A stretch of 64,000 bases of DNA, taken from contig JARGXX010000113.1 in the NCBI GenBank assembly GCA_030374765.1, positions 434,001-498,000 on the forward strand, written 5' to 3'. Under the pieces are notes generated by a model, which searched no databases, was not told the DNA's origin, and was given only the letters and a program-made list of their open reading frames with translations. A program made the position numbers and the translations under genes. Positions 21,763-33,949 of this stretch are shown piece after piece (position 1 is the first letter of the stretch; each line of letters begins with the position of its first letter). This DNA comes from Agarophyton chilense (taxonomy: Eukaryota; Rhodophyta; Florideophyceae; Gracilariales; Gracilariaceae).

Positions 21763-22683
21763 TGAAGTGCAACCCTCGTGAGGGCCGTTTTCCAGGACTT
21801 GGTTGTTTTCCGCCTCGGGCGATAGTTGTGAGATCTATGAGTAATACCGCTACTAGCGGGCTGGCGTATCCAGGTGTATGCGCGTTGTACGCGAAGTGCA
21901 CCGGCGGCCGTCCGCCGTGGCCCCGATTCGGGTGTGACTTACCCACGTGTACCACGGGTGGCCCAGGACAGGTTGGCACAGCATAGCTGGATATTTCTCT
22001 ATTTATTTAGATTTATTACACTTGGTTAGGGAGCTCTCTACAGTAGTCTACACTATATAGTGCCAGGGCGATCTCGCCCTGACACTCAGTAAACCTCCCC
22101 AACCAAAGTTCTTGGCTCTAAGTCTTTTTCCGCTTTCGCGAGTCTTCCACACTCTACGGAGGTGAAGCCGCGTTACTAACGGTAGACTTATCCATCCTGC
22201 GTCAACAGGAGACTCACCGCTTCTAGCGTGTATATTGTTCATACCACTGCCGTGTTCTCGCCCCAGTATTGCGTTTGCTAAATATTTCTTTTGGCTCTCG
22301 TGGCCCATGCCCCCGATCGCCCCCACTGGGTGGTCCCCCCTTTATCGCTTACCCACTCTCGTGGTAGCTCCCCCTTTTGCTTTGTGGTTGGTTGTTCGTG
22401 CCGCTCCCGCGTTCGTCGCGCGCCGGCTTACCGTATTTACCGCCACTCCCGTGGGTGCATTACTCGATCTCGAGACTTGCCCACTCCCGTGGAATACAGC
22501 TCATACCTGGTCTGCTCCCTTCTAGCATCCCGCACTCTCCCCGCTTGGCGTGCCGGTGAACCTCGGCCTTACACCCCGACTTAGTCGTGTTCACTCCGGA
22601 GAGGCTCCGTCGCCGTGCTACCCTCCTTGAAGAAAGACTCGGACATCTTCGTGTGTTTCCGCCGCCCTTGGCGTTGCACTACA
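21763..22683 (+). repeat. 5' LTR of element 2
   Basis: The 921-bp LTR has TG...CA ends (TGAAGTGCAACC to CACTACA). It carries three CCACTCYCGTGG mini-hairpins at 22353-22364, 22443-22454 and 22481-22492. TATTTATTTAG near 22000 is a possible promoter or polyadenylation element. Confidence 0.97.
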
Positions 22684-22686
22684 AAC

Positions 22687-22705
22687 TGGTCTCCCGACTT
22701 AGAAG
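22687..22705 (+). other. Primer-binding site of element 2
   Basis: TGGTCTCCCGACTTAGAAG begins 3 nt after the LTR and is identical to that of element 1. Confidence 0.82.
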
Positions 22706-22842
22706 GCTAGGGGGACCTGGTTTGGTTGTTTTCACATTGCTGTGCTGACTTCTCTCGTCGAGATCTGCTTTCCAATTTCTTGGTTTGGACCCACTTGGTG
22801 GAAGCTTTTGTTGTCCTATTCTTAGTGGTCAACGCTACAACT

Positions 22843-24973
22843 ATGTCACGACAACCGTCGGAAGCGGAACCCGCGATCACGCGGAGTCGTTCCGTCAATG
22901 ACGTGGTGCCTGCGGACCCTGGAAGGGTTCCCCCGCCGTTACCTCAAGCCCCTCCGAAAGGCAAGGGTAAGGGGTCGAACTCCTCCAAGAACACCAAGCT
23001 ACCGCCTGAGGCGTCGAAGAATGGACCCAATTCTGGTGCTGGACCGGCCCCTGCCATGGATGACCCGGCTCCCGCCGACGAAAAGGCCGGGAAAAACGAG
23101 TTCCACATCGACATAAACTCAAGTGTGAGGCAGCAGATCCGCGTAATGCGGGAAGCGCACAATGCCTTCGTGGAAGAGTTCGAAGCCCTGCGTTCCAGGT
23201 GTGATGGCTCTTCTATGAAGGAAGTAGTTGACGACCTCCGCGTGTTGCGGGCGGACGTCAACACCCTGTTGGAATGTTTTGGTGGTCCCGCCGCTTACGT
23301 GGAAGGTGTCGAGACCCGATTCAATCGTGTTAGCGCCCGTCTCCAGACGTTAGAGCAAACCATCTTGATGGAAGACGTCCCGGAGAAGCCGGTTGCTGTG
23401 TCGCACCAAGCGAAACACGATAGAAAAAGGGACGATACCCGCCGTCGGCGTGGAAAGCGTGACAGCGATGACTCGGACTCGTCGAACTTCTCACGGTCGT
23501 CGCGTGGCTCTCACCATTCAAATGGGTCGGACTCGTCAGATTCGTCTTCTGACGATGGCCATCGCAGGCGTTCATCCCGTTCTAAACGGTCGTCTGCCAC
23601 CCAAGGTGTGATCCGCGCCCGCGAGAAGGGAAGGAAACACTCCGGGTTGAAGGAGCTGAAATGCACCAACCCCCTGTACAAGAAGTTGGTTTCTTACCGA
23701 TACTATCGGCTAGAGAACTCCTCTTTGGATCGCACGCCCCGTGGCACGGGTAGAGTGAAGGATTGCATAAATCGTATGCAACTGTCCCTCAGGAACCAGA
23801 ACTTTTCTGGAGAAGACCCCATTTTGGTGCTGGATTTCCTTGCGAGGTTCGTCGCCGAAGCGGATATTCTCGGTATGACCGAAGGACAGGCGTTTATTGC
23901 ACTCCCGTACTTTATGAAAGGCCTCGCCGAGGATCAATACAACTCTGTAAGAGGTTCGTCTAGAGCCTCCGAAGGAGGGGTAACCTGCTGGCCAGAAGCA
24001 GTACAATACCTCTTGAGGTCCTACGCCACTAATCACGCGATTCAGTCGGCTATTCTCGCTCTTCGCGATACGCGCCAGAAGTCTGGAGAAACGGAAACCG
24101 AATTCTCGGTGCGCCTGAACAAGGCTTTCCACCGTAGTGGGAACGTACACTCCGCCGGAGAGCGCTGCACCATGTTCATCGATGGACTGGACCCCGCTAT
24201 CCGAACACTCGTGGCCCGTTACCGGGAAGACCGAAGGAAGACAACGTATCTGGAGTTGGTCCAACACGCGCAAGCGGAAGGTGACGCTTTAAGAGCTCGT
24301 GCCCCTGGACACAGGTCGCGAACCGCCAAGGCGTTGGTGATGGAAACGAAGTCGCCATCCCTATCGCTGATTGCGAGTGAGCGCCCCCAACAGGAGTACG
24401 ACAACGTACACTTCGCCCGAAGCGATATCCATTCGGTCCCGACAACCGAACTACCGTCTACGACGGACGACTCATATGACACGGCCCAGGATGGACCCCT
24501 GCTGTACGCAGACTCCCCCCGTGTTCACGGACCTCGCATCCCGTATGCAAACGGTGCGCTCCGACAGAGTCGCCCTGGATGGAAGGATACCCGCCAAGCG
24601 GTGAAGTTCACGGATGCTCGCTCCGGTTTGCAGCCCTCGCGCCCCGGGACTCATATGCCACATATGCTACGAACACGGTCACATTTCACCGGACTGTATC
24701 CTCACCATGAGAGAAGTAGCCCGAGTGATCGGTAATTATGAGGCGTTGACCCCAGTGGAAAAGCGGATTGTCCCGATGACGTCGTATCATCGAGCAAAGA
24801 TCGATTTTCCACGGAGTATTCCGGAGGCGAAATCGCGCAATGCGTTGCTTTACCCTGCCGAGCAGGCTCCCGACCACCGTCCCGTTCTTTCAAACCCCGC
24901 CGCTGGCGCCCCATTGCTAGTGGTTCAGGATTCTGAGGCCCCGCCCCAGGCGGATGGGACTCAGGAAAACTGA
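22843..24973 (+). pseudogene. gag: Gag of element 2, single frameshift before the zinc knuckle
   Basis: The frame is open upstream to 22726, but the Met at 22843 (MSRQPSEAEP) aligns with the family 1 start. The acidic Ser-rich region and the capsid-like core with RGSSRASEGGVTCWPEAVQ follow. A one-base insertion in a C run near 24645 moves the rest, including the knuckle CHICYEHGHISPDC, into the next frame, where it stays open to the TGA at 24971. Without the shift Gag would have about 710 residues, as in element 1. Confidence 0.9.
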
Positions 24974-25028
24974 TTTCGGGAGTCTCCCCTTCGGGAGAGG
25001 CGTCCCCAACAGTGAGGTTGACGACGCC
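24964..25028 (+). promoter_or_regulatory. Candidate -1 frameshift signal, element 2
   Basis: G GAA AAC is followed directly by the TGA gag stop. After 12 nt comes stem TCTCCC/GGGAGA (24983-24998, loop CTTC) and abutting stem GGCGTC/GACGCC (24999-25028). Spacing and lengths equal those of element 1. The -1 frame is open into pol. Confidence 0.68.
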
Positions 25029-25944
25029 CGAGGCGTCTCCGCCTCGCTCCCCGGTCACAATCCTCACGAGGAAACAGGCCGTCTCAGACGTGGACTCTGA
25101 ACACTTTGGTGTTCTACGTCGACCGTGGAAACGTGTTCTTAACCGCCGGTTCCCGGATAGAGTCTTAGTAATGGCCAAGCGCAATTACAAGGTGTATGCC
25201 GACCTTGGCCTTTCTACCCAGTTTATGGTTCGAGTCCTTACTGTTTTGGACACAGGTGCTGGTCCGAATTTCATGGTGGAGTCGCTGATGCCCCCGCCAT
25301 TGTGGTTTCAGATCCGCCTTGGCGGGGCGCCCGACGTCGCGGACGCGAATAACAACCCGTTGTCAACGGTTGGAACCGTCGCTCTCGTCGTTCGCTTAGG
25401 CTCCTTCGTGGTGAAACTCGACTTTATTGTATGCCGGAAATTGGCTGCCCCCATCATCTTGGGATGTGACTTCTGTGACAGATTCGTTGACGCCATAAGG
25501 CCCCGCTTAAAGCGTGTTGAGATCGAAGACGGCTCGTCGGTCCCGATTGTCCGTCGTCCGCTGCGGCGTGCCTCCAAGAAGCACGTGCCGCTCCCTGCCG
25601 CGCAGGAACCTCCACCCGCTTCTCGGGAGTCTACCAAGCTCCGCGTGGCTGCGTCTGTCCGAATCCCGCCAGAGTCCCAAGTATGGGTGCGTGTCACTTC
25701 CCGTCAACACGGTTTACGAGTCATTCAGCCTCTCTCATCTCTGTACGATGGATATCAACTCGCCGTGGCGAATGGAGTCGCGCAGATTGTCCCAGACAAG
25801 CCGTTCACCGTGCTCGTTGCCAATCTGGGCTCCACCCCCCAGTCACTGGTGAAAAACCAAGTTATTCGATCGGTAATGCCTCACCCCACCGCGATGGTCC
25901 CCACTAGGCTGACCGCTGCCGAAGTTTTCGGTCTCGTTCACTCT

Positions 25945-25960
25945 AAGGAGGGGGAGGAAG
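25945..25960 (+). other. Internal polypurine-like tract, element 2 (upstream copy)
   Basis: AAGGAGGGGGAGGAAG lies between protease and RT and encodes KEGEE. It nearly matches the 3' tract. Confidence 0.35.
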
Positions 25961-28900
25961 CTGCCGTCCAATCACCGAATGATTCGGAATCGCAACCTGC
26001 CGAAACAGAAAAGAAGCCGTTCCGACGAGTTACGACCGGGTAGACCTCGTGAAAGAACTCGAGGAACTCGACCTCGGTCATGTACCGGAGTCACACCGTG
26101 AAAGCCTGCGTGAGATGTTACGGGAGTTTACAACAATGTGGGATGGCTCTCTTGGTGGGATAAATACAACGGAACACCGGATAGATTTAATGCCGAACAC
26201 CCGACCGGTGGCTCAACACCCTTACAAGGCAGGCCCCAAGGCTCGAGAAGAGGAACAGTTCCAAGTGGACAAAATGCTCCGAGCTGGAGTGATCGAACCG
26301 GCTCAGTCGCCGTGGGCATCCCCAGTGGTACTGGCTCTGAAACCCGATGGGTCCTGGCGCTTTTGCATCGACTACAGTCGCTTGAATGATGTTACCGTCA
26401 AGGACGTGTATCCGATCCCACGAATGGATGAGTACATCGACTCTCTCGGCACTGCTACCGTGTTCACGGCTTTGGACGCCAATTGGGGATATTGGCAGGT
26501 TCCCGTTAGGGAGGAGGACCAAGATAAGACTGCGTTTGTCTGTCACTCGGGACTCTACCGTTTCAAACGGATGCCTTTTGGTCTAACCAATGCTCCCGCT
26601 ACCTTTCAGCGTGCTATCGACATTTTGTTGGCCCGCTTTAAGTGGCGTACTTGCCTCGTCTATTTGGACGATATCATTGTATTCTCAGACAATCTGGATG
26701 ACCATCTCACCCATGTCAGGGACATAATAACCACGCTACGTGATGCTGGAATAACCCTCAAACTGAGGAAATGTGAGTTCTTTACCGATACTGTGAAGTA
26801 CCTCGGGCACATTATCCGTCCTGGACGTGTAATGATCGAGGAAGCTCGAGTGAGGTCCCTTCGCAAGGCGAAAGAACCCGCTACCCAGACGGAACTGCGC
26901 TCCTTTCTAGGATTGGTCAACGTCTACCGACGGTTTATCCCTAACTTCGCTGACATCGCAGCCCCCTTGAACGCGCTTCTGCGGAAAGGTCAACCACCTA
27001 AACTGGACCCCTTTACGTCCGTCCAGACGGATGCTTTTAACTCCCTTAGGGAGGCTGTCACATCAGCACCGATTCTATCGTTACCGAAACCCGGACTACC
27101 GTTTTCCGTGGACACGGACTCTAGCGACTACCAGGTAGGCTGTGCGCTCTTTCAAACAACTCCCGAAGGAGAACGCAAACCCATTGGGTACTGGTCACGC
27201 TCGCTCAATGTCCACGAGCGGAACTACTCCGTGTCGGAGAAGGAGTGCCTCGCAGTTGTGTGGGCCCTCTCTACACTCCGCCCCTACCTCATGGGTGTGC
27301 AGTTTACCGTTTACACGGATCACTCGTCCCTACGATGGCTCATGACCATCTCGGAACCGTCAGGCCGCTTAATGCGTTGGAGACTCCGCCTCGCGGAATA
27401 TGACTTTGAAGTGATCTACAAGAAGGGCACTCAGAACGCGCAAGCGGACGCGCTCTCGCGTTTACCCACGAATGGGGAAGCTCTAGCCGTCGATGACGAG
27501 GATATACCTTGCTTCGTCGTAGACGATGGAACACCAGAGGACCCGGATTGGTTACACGATAAATGGAACGAAGGCCCAGAATCGGATGATGATATTGACG
27601 CATTGCTCGTCTCGGACGACTCAGAGAAACTCCCGCCGGGTAATTTTGTGCCGATACCCCCGGAGGAGATGGTCAGAGAACAGCAGGGTGACCCCTTCTG
27701 TACGAAGATTCGCGCCTGGCTTAATGGCGGTGCACAACTCCCTTTCGAGGTGAACGATCTTGGATACCTCGTCAGGACGGTTCAGTCATCCCCACAAGTC
27801 GTGGTGCCGCATACTCTACAGTCTAGAGTTTTGCATCTATCGCATTATGCGAAACTTGGTGGACACGCCGGTGGACGGAAACTCTACCTCACTTTGCGAA
27901 GGAACTTCTACTGGCCCGCCCTGGCGGTGGATTGCTACGCAACGGTGCGGTTTTGTACCGAATGTGCTAAGAATCGGGTGAAACTTCGCAAGTACTCAAC
28001 GAAGTTGAAACTATTCCCGGCACGGGCTCCTCTCGAGTTTGTCGCCATTGACATCCTCGGCGAGCTCCTCACCACACGACGTGGGCATAAGTTTTTACTC
28101 GTTATCAGGGATCGTTTCTCAAAACTGGTTCGGACCGTACCTCTACGGAAGTTATCCGCTTTCACGGTTGCACAAGCATTTGTAACCCATTGGGTATTCG
28201 TCTACGGCCTGCCGGTTAATCTTCTATCCGATAACGGAAAACAGTTCGCATCGCGATTCTTCGAGGACGTGTGCAGGATTCTTGACATCAAGAACCTGTT
28301 CACAACGACCTATCACCCCCAGTGTAATGGGCAAGTGGAGCGGTTTAACCGAACGCTATTAGCGTCTCTCCGTTCTTACGTTGCCGATCACCCAAAGACA
28401 TGGGATTTATATACCGACGCCTTGACGTTCGCGTACAATACGCAGGTACACCGTACTACGGGTTTAACTCCATTTGAATTGGTCTTATCCCGCCCTCCAC
28501 CCGCTGTTGCGTTAGAACCCCAGCCCACGCTGGATGCGTTCCCTTCCGTTAAGGATTATCGCCACAAGTGGAAAGAGTGGCTTACCAAGCTGATCCCGGT
28601 TGCCCGAAGCTCGATGGCTCGTGCCCAAGCCGCTTACAAGCGTGATTTCGACTCTCGCGTACGCGGTAAGGCTCCGCCAATCAGAGCCGGTGACTTCGTC
28701 TTCGTCCGTAAGGAGTACTGGAACCCTGAAAAGGAAAAGAAGCACAATATTTCTTCCGTCGCGGACGGTCCTTACAAGGTCATTTCGGTGAAAAACGACA
28801 CCATCGTGGTGGAAATTGTCGACGCTCATGAGCGGATCTCCCGCGACCGCGTCGTACTCGCCCCGCCACCGACGTTGGAAGTAACCGAAATGGGTCAAAA

Positions 28901-29118
28901 ATCCCTCTCTGAGGATGATGGTGCTCAGCACACAACAGTGGCTCAGCCCAATACCGTGGTTTCCAGACCTTCTGCGTTACCACACCCTACCTGGGGACTC
29001 TCTGACTTGCCGATCTTATCGGACCAAGGCCAGAATGGCCTCTCTTCTCTCACGCCACGGCGCGGTGTCTACCCCCGCCCGTTGGGCGTTTCAACCACTC
29101 CCCATGCCGCTCCGTCTC

Positions 29119-29133
29119 AGGAGGGGGAGGAAG
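29119..29133 (+). other. Internal polypurine-like tract, element 2 (linker copy)
   Basis: AGGAGGGGGAGGAAG lies in the pol linker at the position equivalent to 9820 of element 1. Confidence 0.4.
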
Positions 29134-30913
29134 CTCATAACTCTCGTCGAGAGACGGAAACCGCTTCGTCACGTCATGACAACCGTGGTGCACGGACTCC
29201 TGGACACACCAGCAAGAACAACGGTGATCCGGACGTCCCGTCTACTGACGTGCCATCTCCGCATTTGCGCGCTACAGCCGTTGCTGAACCCTCTATGGGA
29301 AGCGCCATCGCATCTGCGTCTGATCGCACTCCCCACGGGGACTATACTCGACAGGACGCACCACGTAGTGGAAACCCTCTCGCCGAAGCGAAACCGAAAT
29401 CGCCGCAGGATGCTGTTCGCCCTCGTGATACTGGACCGGCTATGCCGTCGAGCGTTGACCCGCAGCCCGTGGGTCACGGTTCGTCGACAACAGCTACGGT
29501 GGAAAACTTAGAGCACGCCCTCGCAGGCCCCTCTAGGCCGAATCGATCGGAAGTGGTCCCTCGTACTGTACGGCAGGACACACCGGCTAAGCCGGGCAAG
29601 CACACCGTAGCAGACGGGAGATTCACACCCAGCACGCTTGATGCTGGTTCAGAACCCGCGCGCAGTGGCGGACGCACTCCGAGTGTCTCGTTTGACCCCG
29701 ACAGCGTTGTCGAAGGCGCACCGGTCACCCCGGAGAATGTGCCCGTCAAGGACGGAAGCACCTCGTCGCCGAGTGAGCATCTCGTCGCCGAGTGGAGTTG
29801 AACCCTCGAAAGGGATAGTTGAGGACGAACTCGCGCCCCGCAGGGGTTCCTCGCCGCGCACTTCGCCGCCCGTTGGTGAGGAAGGCACGGTTGACCCGGA
29901 GTTGCACGCCCGACGCGGTACTGTGTCGCTTAAGCGAGCAGACATACCGGCAGCGCCGTTGCACACGCCCTCATGTGAGGAGGCGGAACGCAGCACTGCA
30001 CGGAGTACTCCCAGCCATCAGCCGGACGTGTCACGTGACCAGACGACACCCGGCTTGGCAGATACGCCAATCAACGCCCGAGGCGGCTCACCCGGCAAGG
30101 CACGACGCCCCGTGATGAAACCGCCTCCCGCGTCAAGTCCAGCACCGTCGCGACGGATTTCACCCCGACGACTCGCGGAACGCGACCGCAAAACCCAGCC
30201 TTGGGATGAGTCCGCGTTCCCCCGAAGGGTAGCCTCTGCACGAGAACTCTCGGAAAGCATTTCGACCCAAAAACTGGGAAAATTGCCCCACGGGAAGGCC
30301 TCCGGCCGAAGCCGTCGAACTGACGCTCTTCGTCATGACGCCTTGGCGGAAGCAACCCGCCAAGCGGCCAAGGCAACCCGGAACCCGGTTCGTTCTCCTA
30401 CCCAGGGCATGGAAAGGCAACGCCAACCCATGGACCCCTCGGGGGAAGGGCACAGTAGCCCACACGCACCCGCGGACGTACACCGGTTTGGTCCGGTGAC
30501 GCGTACACCGCAAGGGCGGGAAGTCTACGAGAAGGAGTTCGTGGTCGATCACATAGTGAGGCACTCATACCATCCGGATGGTTATATTCAATACCTCGTC
30601 CGTTGGTACGGTTTAGGGCCCGAGTGGGATTCGGATGAGCCGATGGAACATCTCCCACGTTCGAAGGTGGTGTCATATCACCGCAGAACGCGGACGGGAA
30701 TCCCGGCATCGGTTGTTAAAGCCCAGGTGGGATAACACCCACCTCGGTGGAAGAGAAAGGAGAAGTAGGTTTGCTTGAGAACAGGTTAGTGAAGGAAGGT
30801 TTTGGGTTACACAAGTCACTTGGTTTTTATTCGAAGCTATCGATGGAATACCGAGCACTCGGGATACTACTCTAAGTCACAAGGGAAACTCCCCATCGGG
30901 ATCGCGTGCCCCG

Positions 30914-32852
30914 TCACGGGTTCGGCTCACCACCCCCGGGTTGGTTACCTCCCTGGAGGCGGGTGATCAAGGCCTCGCGCATCGCGGCAACATCGCCACT
31001 CGCTGCGTTGGTCCCCAGCCCCACCTGTTGCAGGAACTGGGAGATCACGGCCGCTTGACCTGCCGGAGCGGAGCTCGCATCGCCTGGGGCGGACGCCCCA
31101 CCACTTGGGAGATTCACTGGTGGAACCGGAGGTGGTCCAGCTACCGCGTACTCCGACCCAGCCCCCGCGGGGTTATCCAAACCCGCGTAAGGCGTGGCTG
31201 GCGTCCCCGCGTTAGAGGGACCTTCCGCTTCGGATCCCTCGACCTCCGCCTCGGCGTACGCTTCCCCGTCGTCGGGTTCGTTGTCCATCATTGGATCGTC
31301 GCCGTCGTAGACGTGGCAATATTCATCCGCGTCCAAGAAACCGATGGGATGCCCCTCGGGGATATGGCGTGGAGGCAAACCGGAGTTCGTTCGCTTCCTC
31401 CGCGGAGATTTCGTGCCCTTCCCAGGGGTCAAAGTATACGAAATCACCTCCCAAGGGAGTACGCCTTCCTGGTGACAGGTCCTGACCCCGGCTACCCGCG
31501 GTGCGCCCGCTTTGTTCAATCGGAACGGCGGTCCAGTCCAACTGGTCGATGTAATCGAGAAGACCTGCCACTTCCACGGCGTTGGTTACTCCACCAAGTG
31601 GGATGCTCAGGTCCAGGCTGCGAATCGCGGACCTCAACCGGAATGGGAGGAACCACAGTCTGTACTGGTCATACACCTCCCAGAGGAGGAACACCGCCGC
31701 GCGGACTGCCCATTCGGTAATCACCACGGACCACAGTCCGGACTCGGGATCCTCGATGAGGTACGAACCGTAACACGTGATGACGGGTGGCAGCTCGATG
31801 TAACAGCCCCGGCAGGCCTCGAGGTTCGACCACCACGGTGGAATGAGGACATAGCGACCCCGTCGGTCGGCCACGCGAAGGCGTTCGATCTCCACGTTCT
31901 GATACGGGACCAAATACCCGAATCGGGATCGTGCTAGACGCTCGAAGCGGATCAGGGCGAGGAAGTTGGCCCGCGCAAGTCGACGAATGTAGCGGAATTC
32001 TGCCCGGATAATCGGTCGCGTCCAGCACATGGCCCCTTGCCGTGCTATCGGGATGCCCCTCCACGAGAGTGTTTCCAAACCCGCCAGGCGGTCGACGTAA
32101 CCAATCTCACCTTGAGTGCGGTAAAGCCGAATGTCGGTGCCGAGACCATCGCTGATGGGATATTCGAAAGGAGCCCGGCGAAGCCGTTGATGGCCAAGAA
32201 GGACGAATGCCGCATGAGCGGAAGCCGAGGTTTCCCTACCCCGGCGCGCCACAGCGTGGACCGGAACCGCTACGCGGCGTCGCCAATCCAACGAAGTTAT
32301 CGCCACGGCCGGAATATCGCCCGGAAGCATCCCGTTTCCATCGGTGTACATCGCTATGAGCGCTTCTTTTAACACCGCAATCGGGTGGAACCACGGCGCA
32401 AGCCGGAGAACGGACGCATGATGCCCAGGATGGCGCCGGACAAGCATGTCGTATGGCGGCCACCCTCTCGGGGGGAACATTCCGTACGGAGCAGCAGCCG
32501 CGTTCGCGATAGGAACCTGCGGCGCAGCCGATGACGCGCTTTGCGGAAGCGGAACGGACCGGAAGTCGGAGGAGTACCCCGCAGGGAGACGGTTGGGTTG
32601 ATTGTTTTGGTTGCTCATCGGTGAGCGAAGAGGCCGGATGACAGGAAGAGGAGACCGGCGAAGCGGGAGACGATGCCGAGGAATCGGAGGACTGGCACGC
32701 AAGGATGCGGATTCGGTTGAGATGGAACGTTGAGAACGGTTGTTGCCAGAAGACTGGAGTTTTGCCGCACTGCGTTTGTTGGCATCGGATGAAGTGGATC
32801 CCAGCGAGCTGGTTGCACTCTTATGCATTCGTCTCGGCGCGGCGCCCACCAT
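30914..32852 (-). pseudogene. Antisense accessory gene of element 2, one frameshift
   Basis: Read on the minus strand from the Met at 32852, 36 nt inside the 3' LTR, the first frame runs to 31323. A shift near 31375 moves the tail into the frame ending at 30914. Together they cover the same architecture as element 1: a Ser/Pro-rich N-terminus, then APWFHP, LPGDIP, LYRTQGE, RAEFRY, GYLVPYQN, PPWWSNLEAC, ELPP, TEWAVR, GDFVYFDPWEG and the acidic tail ending near GDVAAMREAL. The similarity continues across the shift, so the lesion is recent. The product is unknown. Confidence 0.85.
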
Positions 32853-32875
32853 CGCGGATGTCGTACTCGGGCTTC

Positions 32876-32887
32876 AGGAGGGGGATA
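32876..32887 (+). other. Polypurine tract of element 2
   Basis: AGGAGGGGGATA lies directly before the 3' LTR. Confidence 0.88.
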
Positions 32888-33808
32888 TGAAGTGCAACCC
32901 TCGTGAGGGCCGTTTTCCAGGACTTGGTTGTTTTCCGCCTCGGGCGATAGTTGTGAGATCTATGAGTAATACCGCTACTAGTGGGCTGGCGTAGCCAGGT
33001 GTATGCGCGTTGTACGCGAAGTGCACCGGCGGCCGTCCGCCGTGGCCTTAATTCGGGTGTGACTTACCCACGTGTACCACGGGTGGCCCAGGACAGGTTG
33101 GCACAGCATAGCTGGATATTTCTCTATTTATTTAGCTTTATTACACTAGGTTAGGGAGCTCTCTACAGTAGTCTACACTATATAGTGCCAGGGCGATCTC
33201 GCCCTGACACTCAGTAAACCTCCCCAACCAAAGTTCTTGGCTCTAAGTCTTTTTCCGCTTTCGCGAGTCATCCACACCCTACGGAGGTGAAGCCGCGTTA
33301 CTAACGGTAGACTTATCCACCCTGCGTCAACAGGAGACTCACCGCTTCTAGCGTGTATATTGTTCATACCACTGCCGTGTTCTCGCCCCAGTATTGGGTT
33401 TGCTAAATATTTCTTTTGGCTCTCGTGGCCCATGCCCCCGATCGCCCCCACTGGGTGGTCCCCCCTTTATCGCTTACCCACTCTCGTGGTAGCTCCCCCT
33501 TTTGCTTTGTGGTTGGTTGTTCGTGCCGCTCCCGCATTCGTCACGCGCCGGCTTACCGTATTTACCGCCACTCCCGTGGGTGCATTACTCGATCTCGAGA
33601 CTTGCCCATTCCCGTGGAATACAGCTCATACATGGTCTGCTCCCTTCTAGCATCCCGCACTCTCCCCGCTTGGCGTGCCGGTGAACCTCGGCCTTACACC
33701 CCGACTTAGTCGTGTTCACTCCGGAGAGGCTCCGTCGCCGTGCTACCCTCCTTGGAGAAAGACTCGGATATCTTCGTGTGTTTCCGCCGCCCTTGGCGTT
33801 GCACTACA
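32888..33808 (+). repeat. 3' LTR of element 2
   Basis: The 921-bp LTR is nearly identical to 21763-22683. ATGCT follows. Confidence 0.97.
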
Positions 33809-33949
33809 ATGCTCTCCGGCAATTATCATTTGGTATTCCAGGAGATATTTCAGATAATCTGTTCGAAATGTCTGATTTGAGTGCTGCATTATGTCTGGAG
33901 GCTTTTTGTCAGACGTTATCGCTTGTTTTCGGGGAAATTTATCTCCTTG
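33809..33949 (+). pseudogene. PIF/Harbinger transposase, 3' piece
   Basis: The frame of the left piece resumes at the duplicated ATGCT and gives LRQLSFGIPGDISDNLFEMS and then LCLEAFCQTLSLVFGEIYL. This fits the HARBI1 pattern A-L-R-x-L-x-Y-G, then D-x-x-x-E-x-L-x-M, then F-C-x-x-V-x-x-V-F-G-x-x-Y-L. The gene is cut again at 33949 by the 5' LTR of element 3. The catalytic part of the transposase is not found on the other side of element 3. Confidence 0.75.

Larger units (their letters stand above)
24970..30735 (+). pseudogene. pol: Pol of element 2: PR-RT-RNase H-IN-chromodomain, two frameshifts
   Basis: The protease DTGAG is at 25249. The first frame ends at a stop at 26041-26043; a one-base change just upstream (between about 25990 and 26018) moves pol into the frame running to 29801. 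RT keeps an intact YLDD (26661-26672) and FCIDYSRLN. RNase H has DTDSSDYQVG and TDHSSLRWL. Integrase has the HHCC region (about 27830-27975) and the signatures IDILG, LSDNG and GQVERFNR. A long disordered linker follows, shifted again between 29638 and 29801. The chromodomain is at about 30520-30700 with YLVRWYGLGPEWDSDEP. Confidence 0.92.
21763..33808 (+). mobile_element. Ty3/gypsy chromovirus, family 2, full length with TSD
   Basis: Two 921-bp LTRs flank gag, pol and the antisense gene, and ATGCT is duplicated on both sides. The LTRs differ at about 17-18 positions by eye (near 98% identity), making it the youngest of the three. Frameshifts are found in gag (about 24645), pol (about 26000 and 29640-29800) and the antisense gene (about 31375). 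It interrupts a Harbinger transposase pseudogene. Confidence 0.97.

Noticed and set aside
22048-22584. Several 60-97-codon frames within the LTRs of element 2
   Set aside because: They fall in LTR sequence without domain content and follow from its composition.
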